A DNA stretch of 12,330 bases, from positions 1 to 12,330 of the forward strand of contig JALNZZ010000057.1 in the NCBI GenBank assembly GCA_023229065.1. Reading direction: 5' to 3'. Positions within the stretch are counted from its first letter, which is position 1. Each line of letters opens with the position of its first letter. Below, one piece after another: positions 7,139-12,330 of the stretch. The notes below the pieces were generated by a model. That model saw only the letters and a list, made by a program, of their open reading frames with translations, ran no database searches and had not been told where the DNA came from. The stretch comes from Porticoccaceae bacterium (lineage in GTDB: Bacteria > Pseudomonadota > Gammaproteobacteria > Pseudomonadales > Porticoccaceae). A program made the translations under genes and the position numbers.

Positions 7139-7746
7139 TGCCATTTTCTATTCGCTACGAATTTAAGGATATCGACCAGCTGGCGGGCAAGTTTGACCCC
7201 AAACATGTCGAGACAGCCGCCTACAGCGCCGCACAACGCACCGCCAGAAGCGCCCGCACACGGATCAAGCGCAAAGTGCGCGAGATCTATACCGTCAGGG
7301 CGGGCGACCTGGACGCCGCCTCGACTATCAGGCGAGTTGATAGCGACCGCTACGCCTATGTCATCCGCTACGTGGGTGGATTGATCGGCCTCGACAAGTT
7401 CGGTATGAGGACGCCAATCACCCGGCGCAAGGGACGGAAAAAGTATCGCGGCCTCAGCGTGCAAGTCAAAAAACAGGGTGCGCGCAAGATCATCAAAAGC
7501 GGTTTTGCCGCCGATGTTAACGGCATGAAAGCCTTCGAGCGCGCCCCTCATGCCAGCTGGCAGCCGAGCGGGAGCTCAGGCAAACACGCCACCTTGCCGA
7601 TAAAGCGGCTGATGGGGCCATCGGTGCCTCAGATGGTCGGCAGCACCGACGTGCTGGCCGATGTAGAGCGCTTTGTCGAGGAAGAGATGCCCAAGCAATT
7701 CAACTCAGCGCTCAATGCGCTCCTGCGCAGAACGGGGGGCGCATGA
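7138..7746 (+). CDS. Minor tail protein Z-like (gpZ family)
   Basis: This 202-aa basic protein is close in length to lambda gpZ (192 aa). It shows family features: an N-terminal segment rich in Ala/Arg (AAYSAAQRTARSARTRIKRK, residues 27-46), REIYTVRAGDL (48-58), and the conserved ATLPIKRLMGPSVPQM (151-166), followed by a helical C terminus. GpZ is needed for correct completion of the tail-head joint in lambda. The gene starts inside the previous stop (TGATG) and ends overlapping the next start (ATGA). Confidence 0.85.
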   Translation: MPFSIRYEFKDIDQLAGKFDPKHVETAAYSAAQRTARSARTRIKRKVREIYTVRAGDLDAASTIRRVDSDRYAYVIRYVGGLIGLDKFGMRTPITRRKGRKKYRGLSVQVKKQGARKIIKSGFAADVNGMKAFERAPHASWQPSGSSGKHATLPIKRLMGPSVPQMVGSTDVLADVERFVEEEMPKQFNSALNALLRRTGGA

Positions 7747-8207
7747 TCAGCAAGCTCATAGAGCGCCTCGCGAGCGTCGGCACTGGCTACCAAACGATTG
7801 ACCATGCCTGGGATATCAACCTGATCGAAAGTATCCGCGACGTGATGCCCGCCGCGTATTTTATGCCCGGCCCTGCAAACTCAGAGCCTTCACAGCAACT
7901 GCCTATCCGCCAGCTGATGCTGGCCAGGGTGGTGGTCGTCACCGTATGTGACTGGGCGGCGCTGCAAGAGCTTCTCGACCAGCTCTATCCTGCGCTGATC
8001 GGCTATCAGCACGCCGCCGACTATACCGAGCTAGAGCACGTCCAGGGCGACGTGCTCGCCATCAAAGAGCGCGTGGTCTGGTGGCGAGACACCTTCTCAG
8101 CGGGGCGATACATCAACGCGCTAACCCCGCCGCCGCCCTCAGTGATCACCTCGGCAGGCGGCGCGCTAATGGACGGAAACTCGCACGTGCTCACCACCCA
8201 GTCATAA
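7743..8207 (+). CDS. Putative tail terminator protein (gpU-like position)
   Basis: This 154-aa protein has mixed alpha/beta character: an N-terminal helix (ISKLIERLASV), strands around LMLARVVVVTVCDW, a helix AALQELLDQLYPALIGY and a final strand EHVQGDVLAIKERVVWWRDTF. That fold order and the position between gpZ-like and tail tube genes fit tail terminators, which cap the growing tail tube and dock it to the head; lambda gpU is 131 aa. The last residues are Pro/Ser/Thr-rich and look disordered. The start overlaps the previous stop (ATGA). Assignment relies on context and general pattern. Confidence 0.6.
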   Translation: MISKLIERLASVGTGYQTIDHAWDINLIESIRDVMPAAYFMPGPANSEPSQQLPIRQLMLARVVVVTVCDWAALQELLDQLYPALIGYQHAADYTELEHVQGDVLAIKERVVWWRDTFSAGRYINALTPPPPSVITSAGGALMDGNSHVLTTQS

Positions 8208-8224
8208 CCTCCTGGAGACCCACC

Positions 8225-8416
8225 ATGCAAACCCCCAAAGTCGGCGGTCGCTACAAGCGGCTCGCAGACGGCACGATCGTGCCCGCAGACAAACCCGAGA
8301 ACATCCTGGTCACCGCCGACCCTGCCGCGCGGGATATGACGCTGCCCGCACTGGAGTCAGCGGACGAGCACGGTGACGCCATTGAAACCACAAACACTCC
8401 CGCTGGAGGTGACTAA
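8225..8416 (+). CDS. Small conserved-position protein of unknown function
   Basis: This 63-aa protein begins MQTPKVGGRYKRLADGTIVP and ends in an acidic, Thr-rich tail with ALESADEHGDA. I do not recognise the family. The ATG at 8225 has TGGAG upstream (8211-8215) with about 9 nt spacing, and the coding frame is uninterrupted. It lies between the tail terminator-like and tail tube genes, and its last codons carry the ribosome binding site of the tail tube gene. A small tail-tube accessory protein, or a leader whose translation opens the tube gene's start region, are both possible. Confidence 0.65.
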   Translation: MQTPKVGGRYKRLADGTIVPADKPENILVTADPAARDMTLPALESADEHGDAIETTNTPAGGD

Positions 8417-8421
8417 CCATG
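8405..8421 (+). promoter_or_regulatory. Near-ideal ribosome binding site of the tail tube gene
   Basis: GGAGGTGA (8405-8412) matches eight bases of the 16S rRNA anti-Shine-Dalgarno complement and lies 6 nt before the ATG at 8419. It sits inside the last codons of the 63-aa gene. It is among the strongest sites in the window, as expected for an abundant structural protein. Confidence 0.8.
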
Positions 8422-9369
8422 GCTCAACGCAACCGCAACCGAATACTTTATGCAGCGCTTGAAGACACCTACGGCGTAGCCGAGGTGCTCACCTCGGCCG
8501 ATGCCGTAAAGACCCAAGGCCTTGAGCTCCTGCGCTATGCCGGCAACCGCGTCTCTCAAGATTACAACCGAGCAGGGCTTGGGAATGACCGTGAAATTAA
8601 CGTCAACCCGCACGCCGGATTCAGCGCTTTTCGCGTACCACTTATAGGCAGCGGAAATACCGAGACCGCCCCCGCCTGGGGCCGTTTGCTGCGCGCCTGC
8701 GCCATGGCAGAAACCGACGACACCGCAGCAAAGGATGAGTGGTATTACACGCCGGTGGACGGAAATTACGAAAGCCTAACCTGCATAGGCGTGGAGGAAT
8801 TCATTCAGCAACAAACGACCGGTGTGCGCGGAAACTGGGGCTTATCCCTTAACTCGGGCGAGCTGCCATGGATAACCTTTAGCAACTTCCTCGGCAGCTA
8901 TGCTCGCCCAGTTGCCAAGGCGCTGAATAACCCGGACAACACCGCATTCAAAGATGCAGTGCCGGTGACCTTTGCCAACACGACCGAGATCAAACTCAAC
9001 GGCGTGCAACACGCAGTTAGCGGCTTCACCTTCGACGGCGGCATCACAGTGGTTCGCGACAGTATGGCCGGCCGCGAAGAAAGCACGGTCGATGACAGGC
9101 GGCCCACCGGCACGATCATTGTAGGCCCCAAAGATGCGCCCGCCACAATTGCGCTTATGGCTTTGCTTGAAACCCACGCGGGCGCCACCGATGCGCCTAT
9201 CACAATCACCCACGGCGCAGGCGCAGGCAACATCATCAAGTTCAGCGTGGTGGCCGCATCTTTTGGAGAGCCGTCAGAGCAGGTGGTGAACGGCGAAACC
9301 TTCTTCAGCCTGCCTTTCTCGCCGCAGCCCGTGGGCGAGGAATATCGCCTCACGCAGGCCGCAGCTTAA
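8419..9369 (+). CDS. Phage tail tube (major tail) protein
   Basis: This 316-aa protein is predicted beta-rich. It starts with RNRILYAALEDTYGVAE, a common opening of siphovirus tube proteins of this type, in which the first strand is followed by a loop and a QGLELLRYAG segment. The middle has repeated short strands, and the C terminus (ETFFSLPFSPQPVGEEYRLT) resembles the last strands of the tube fold. It would polymerise around the tape measure to form the tail tube, the role of lambda gpV (246 aa); the extra length may be a decorative domain. A strong ribosome binding site precedes it and the tail chaperone gene follows, matching the standard tail module order. Confidence 0.78.
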   Translation: MAQRNRNRILYAALEDTYGVAEVLTSADAVKTQGLELLRYAGNRVSQDYNRAGLGNDREINVNPHAGFSAFRVPLIGSGNTETAPAWGRLLRACAMAETDDTAAKDEWYYTPVDGNYESLTCIGVEEFIQQQTTGVRGNWGLSLNSGELPWITFSNFLGSYARPVAKALNNPDNTAFKDAVPVTFANTTEIKLNGVQHAVSGFTFDGGITVVRDSMAGREESTVDDRRPTGTIIVGPKDAPATIALMALLETHAGATDAPITITHGAGAGNIIKFSVVAASFGEPSEQVVNGETFFSLPFSPQPVGEEYRLTQAAA

Positions 9370-9397
9370 TCTCGCTCCACGCAAACCTCTGCTGCGC

Positions 9398-9416
9398 GGC
9401 CGCTCAACGGGCGGCC
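9398..9416 (+). other. Hairpin between tail tube and tail chaperone genes
   Basis: GGCCGC (9398-9403) and GCGGCC (9411-9416) form a 6-bp stem, 7 bp with a G-U pair, in the 81-nt gap after the tail tube gene. Only TTAA follows, so it is a weak terminator at best. Its place after an abundantly needed gene suggests transcript attenuation or 3'-end protection. Confidence 0.45.
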
Positions 9417-9450
9417 TTAACACTATCCAACAAATTTGAAGGCAAAAACT

Positions 9451-9804
9451 ATGAGCAAAGGCTTTATCCCTGGCGAGTCCAGCAAAACCACCATCACTGG
9501 CCGTGTCGACCTATATGAGCCGCGAGACTATGGCGAGCTGGTCAAGGTGGCCACCCTTGAAGTCACCGCAAAAAAATATCCTCGCCCTGACTATCTGGAA
9601 GTCCTTGGCCGACACGGCTCCGACGACGCGGGAATCTGCAAGGAGATGGTTGTTGACATTAAAGGGCTGCCGGAGGGCTGGGAGTTTGAGTCATCCATTT
9701 TCGACAAATTCAGCCGCCACCCTTGGCAGTTGCGGCCCATCGCCCAGTTTGTGGGGGCAGTAAATAACGATTTACTTACTGAGCTGGCCCGCCAAAAAAA
9801 CTAA
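9451..9804 (+). CDS. Tail assembly chaperone (gpG-like)
   Basis: This 117-aa protein lies directly between the tail tube and the tape measure, the place of lambda G. It would coat the tape measure protein and recruit tube subunits during tail assembly, and be absent from the virion. The ATG at 9451 has GAAGG (9438-9442) 8 nt upstream; a TTG at 9436 is in frame but overlaps that site. Its last codons, CAA AAA AAC TAA, carry a slippery heptamer ending immediately before the stop. The downstream frame (-1) continues for 123 codons, so this gene also forms the N-terminal part of a GT-like fusion. Similarity is weak and the assignment rests on position and the frameshift arrangement. Confidence 0.75.
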   Translation: MSKGFIPGESSKTTITGRVDLYEPRDYGELVKVATLEVTAKKYPRPDYLEVLGRHGSDDAGICKEMVVDIKGLPEGWEFESSIFDKFSRHPWQLRPIAQFVGAVNNDLLTELARQKN

Positions 9805-10172
9805 TCGACGTCGGGCGGCGGTGGGCGGGCATTGATAAAAAGCCCAACCGCCTCAGTGATGAGGACGCAGAGTTTTTTGGCTTTGTAATTGTCGATGCGC
9901 CGCAGCCCGATGAAGACATTGTTTTTCCAGACAATCGCGATGCAGCCCGCGTTTTTTATGCGTCAGGAACCCAGTGGCGTTATGCGTGGGACGGTTCTCG
10001 CTTGGCGCTCGATTATCGTGGCGTAACGGCTGTACTGGAAATGCTGGGGCTACCCGTTGCCAACCCTCAGCTTTTTGAAGATTTGCGATTAATCGAAAAA
10101 GGCGCCCTTGGCGCGACTGTTGATATACCCGAACTGAAACAACTGCACATCCTACGGATCGACACGGAATAG
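9451..10172 (+). CDS. Tail chaperone frameshift fusion (gpGT-like), with DUF1799-like C-terminal part
   Basis: A -1 shift at 9795-9801 joins the first chaperone to the frame 9801-10172, giving about 240 aa (lambda gpGT 279 aa). The C-terminal part contains VFYASGTQWRYAWDGSRLA followed by LDYRGVTAVLEMLGLP, which matches the STQWR...GLDY...AVMELLGI pattern of the DUF1799 family of tail chaperones. This frame is closed upstream by TGA at 9780-9782 and has no ATG, GTG or TTG before a TTG at 10002 (first ATG 10041), already inside the conserved block, so independent initiation is unlikely. The T part would bind tube subunits while the G part coats the tape measure. The stop at 10170-10172 is followed after 2 nt by the tape measure start. 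Confidence 0.8.
9795..9852 (+). promoter_or_regulatory. Programmed -1 ribosomal frameshift site with downstream hairpin
   Basis: The heptamer A AAA AAC (9795-9801) is in the correct phase for X XXY YYZ slippage, with a TAA stop in the next codon. A stem lies downstream: GGCGGTGGGC (9817-9826) pairs with GCCC and ACCGCC (9842-9852), leaving one bulged A at 9846 and a 15-nt loop. The 15-nt spacer is longer than the usual 5-9 nt. The stem is therefore a supporting feature, and the slippery site could work without it, as in lambda. Confidence 0.8.
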
Positions 10173-10174
10173 CC

Positions 10175-12330
10175 ATGGCACGCGATTTTGAGATGAAGCT
10201 GGTCATCAGAGGTGATGCCAGGGGTGGCGTAGAGGCCCTGCGCATCACTGACGGTGAGCTGCAGAAGCTCAATCAGACCAAGTCCAAAGGCAGCAGCGCC
10301 GCCAGCGGCCTGACGCAAAGCTGGGACGGCCTGACAAAGCAAGCAATGCGCCTCGGCGCTGTCGCAGCCGGTGCGTTATCGGTCCGTAAGGTTATTGATT
10401 ACGCCGATACCTGGTCAGACCTTACCTCGCGCGTGCGGCTGTCTATTGGTGCCCACGATGATGCGGGTCGGGTCATGGGGCGGCTCGAGTCCATTGCACG
10501 GATGACTTACTCGAGCCTTGAAAACACAGCCGACAGCTTTGCAAGAAACGCATTCACCTTAAACGCGCTCGGCAAGAGCACCGAGGAGCAGCTTGATTAC
10601 ACCGAGGCGCTGAACAACGCCCTGGTAGTGTCGGGGGCAAAGGGCCAGGCGCTGGACATGGTCCAGAACAGCCTGAACCGAGCTATGGCCGAGGGTACGC
10701 TGCGCGGCACAGAGCTGCAGAACGTGCTCAACTATGGCAGCCGCGTAGCTCAGGCCCTTGCCGAACACCTCAAAGTAAACGTTACAGAACTGAGGGCGCT
10801 CGCAGCAGAGGGAAAAATCACTGGCGAAGTGATTTATGAAGCCCTTGTGGGGGCGCAGGAGGCCGTTCGCGCTGAGTCTGAATCCATGCCCGCCACGGTG
10901 GGCGACGGCTTTATTCAGATACAAAACTCAACACTCTCGCTCGTCGGCGCACTTGATCAGGCAACCGGTGCCAGCGAAGGTCTCTCCACCAACCTGCTAA
11001 GCGTTGCGGACGGTATCGCTGCTATTGGCGACGCCGTTCGCGACGGCAGCGTTGCGGCGGGCATTCGGGATATCTTTGGCGAGCTGGAAAGCGGCAACGC
11101 GCTGCTAGAGCACCTCTCCTTGATGGGGGAGGTGTTTATGAACATCCACACCGCCCCAGCAAGAGCACTGCTGAGGCGGCTCCCCGGCAACAACCTGGAC
11201 CGGCTCGATGAGGAGATCGAGAGGCTTGAGGCAATCCACGGCAAATACCTGGACGGCACCGCCGGGCGCGCCCCCTCTCCCTACCAGCAGCCGGGCATTG
11301 ATCGGCTGGCCGAGCTGCGGGAGAGGCGCGAGCTAATCCTGGCGATGAACGGGGACGCCGAGGCCCTGGCATCCACCGTCAGCCGCCTTGAGGCGGAGCT
11401 AGGCGAAGTCGACGGGAAAATCTACGAGATCATCCAGAAGGGTGGCGCCACTCGGCGCTCATTTGCTCAGCTTGAGGATCTCTCCAGGCAGCGCGAAGGT
11501 ATCGCAGACACGCTGCAAGAGCTCAGGGAGATCAACATTGACTCTCTGCGGATTCCTGATGATCTGCTTAACCGAGTCTCTGCATTTCAGGGAGAAACCG
11601 ATGCAGCAGCTGCGGCTGCAGAGCGCAAAAGAGAGGCCATTAAAGGCGTCATAGAGTCGCTGCAGGTCGAAAACTTAAGGCTCACCGAGGGCGAGCGCGC
11701 TGCTTTCGCGTACCGCGTCGAGCACGACGAGGTGGCGCTGTCTCTCTATGATCAAAACGAAGCGCTCAAAGCAGGCTCAGCCCTGAAACAGGAGAACGCG
11801 CGGGCAGAGAAAGAGCTGGAAAAGCTAAGCGCCCGTCGCGCTGCGACACTGAGCGATCAGCAGGCGTCTGTCGATCTGCTTGAGCGAGAGCTTGCCGCAC
11901 ACCTTGCTGGCGAGGACGCCATACGGGCATTTAATCGCGAGAAAGCGATTGAGCTGGCTTTGCGCTCGGAAAATGCTCGGATACTGCAGCCAGAAGAGCG
12001 CGACCGTTACGCAGAGCTCTTAGGCATACAGTACGACCTCCAGGAGGCTATACGCGAGACCGCTGCCGCCACGTATGAGACTGGCGACGGCATGGCGCTC
12101 CTCATGGAAGAGACATCGCGCCGCATGGGAGACAGCCTTGTGCAGGTGTGGCGCGACTTTATCGACGGCGGCAGCAACGCACTCGACTCCATGAAAAAGA
12201 TGTTGGTCGACTTCCTGGCCAACGCCGCGCACCTCGCGCTCACCCGCCCCATCATGGTCAGCCTTGGCCTGGCCGGCTCGGTCGGTGCCAACGCTGGCGG
12301 CATCGGTGGCGGCGCAGCAGGCGGAGCAGG
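10175..12330 (+). CDS. Tail tape measure protein, 5' part (runs off the window)
   Basis: The frame is open from the ATG at 10175 to the window end, giving 718 codons without a stop. Residues 70-250 match the tape measure N-terminal domain: RKVIDYADTWSDLTSRVRLS, then TYSSLENTADSFARNAFTLN and the GTLRGTELQNVLNYGSRVAQ segment. Residues from about 330 to 640 are rich in charged heptads (EERERR, KREAIKGVIESLQVE and similar), typical of the long coiled coil that sets tail length. Near the edge comes an Ala/Gly-rich stretch (GANAGGIGGGAAGGAG) after a hydrophobic segment, the usual region for membrane or tip interaction. The family relation of roughly 1.5 angstrom per residue implies a tail longer than about 100 nm. 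Upstream there is only a weak ribosome binding site, so translation is probably coupled to the chaperone fusion. Confidence 0.92.
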   Translation, partial: MARDFEMKLVIRGDARGGVEALRITDGELQKLNQTKSKGSSAASGLTQSWDGLTKQAMRLGAVAAGALSVRKVIDYADTWSDLTSRVRLSIGAHDDAGRVMGRLESIARMTYSSLENTADSFARNAFTLNALGKSTEEQLDYTEALNNALVVSGAKGQALDMVQNSLNRAMAEGTLRGTELQNVLNYGSRVAQALAEHLKVNVTELRALAAEGKITGEVIYEALVGAQEAVRAESESMPATVGDGFIQIQNSTLSLVGALDQATGASEGLSTNLLSVADGIAAIGDAVRDGSVAAGIRDIFGELESGNALLEHLSLMGEVFMNIHTAPARALLRRLPGNNLDRLDEEIERLEAIHGKYLDGTAGRAPSPYQQPGIDRLAELRERRELILAMNGDAEALASTVSRLEAELGEVDGKIYEIIQKGGATRRSFAQLEDLSRQREGIADTLQELREINIDSLRIPDDLLNRVSAFQGETDAAAAAAERKREAIKGVIESLQVENLRLTEGERAAFAYRVEHDEVALSLYDQNEALKAGSALKQENARAEKELEKLSARRAATLSDQQASVDLLERELAAHLAGEDAIRAFNREKAIELALRSENARILQPEERDRYAELLGIQYDLQEAIRETAAATYETGDGMALLMEETSRRMGDSLVQVWRDFIDGGSNALDSMKKMLVDFLANAAHLALTRPIMVSLGLAGSVGANAGGIGGGAAGGA

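Noticed and set aside
9813..9829. G-tracts after the slippery site as a possible G-quadruplex
   Set aside because: Only three GGG runs are present, so a three-tier quadruplex is not possible, and the same bases form a better stem with 9842-9852.

Overview
This window is the left part of the late (virion morphogenesis) operon of a tailed double-stranded DNA phage or prophage of the siphovirus type. Its gene order closely follows phage lambda: terminase small subunit, terminase large subunit (GpA family), gpW, portal (gpB family), capsid protease/scaffold/major capsid, decoration protein, head-tail attachment protein, gpZ-like protein, tail terminator, tail tube, frameshifting tail chaperone pair, and tape measure protein. 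All genes read on the + strand. Genes abut or overlap by a few bases (ATGA, TAATG and TGATG junctions), as expected of one translationally coupled transcript. The DNA is GC-rich by eye with strong G/C codon bias, which fits a proteobacterial host. No host gene, integrase, repressor or lysis gene is visible, so the host and the temperate or lytic lifestyle cannot be fixed.

Region 1-161 has no supportable gene. It is GC-rich, holds several dyads, and contains a stretch (61-81) resembling lambda cosN about 100 bp upstream of the terminase small-subunit start, so it is a candidate cos packaging site. Region 162-4321 is the packaging and portal block: a Nu1-like subunit, a GpA-like large subunit, gpW and the portal. 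Region 4332-6815 is the capsid block. A single 685-codon frame fuses a ClpP-like prohead protease, a scaffold-like linker and the major capsid protein, and a strong internal Shine-Dalgarno plus in-frame ATG (5043) could yield scaffold-capsid without protease. A DUF2190-like capsid decoration protein follows. Region 6815-8207 holds connector and tail-completion genes (FII-like, gpZ-like, terminator-like). Region 8225-9369 holds a 63-aa protein of unknown function and the tail tube gene, which has a near-ideal ribosome binding site. Region 9451-10172 holds the tail assembly chaperones. The second has no start codon of its own and appears to be made by -1 ribosomal frameshifting on A AAA AAC. Region 10175-12330 is the 5' part of the tape measure gene, which runs off the window.

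Together these genes would package DNA from a cos end into a protease-matured procapsid through the portal, close the head with gpW and FII-like proteins, and build a long non-contractile tail on a tape measure chaperoned by the G/GT pair. The most informative observations are the three expression devices: the internal start in the protease-capsid fusion, the frameshift site, and the candidate cos site. Each belongs to a known type of phage mechanism, and I see no sign of a wholly new system in this window.
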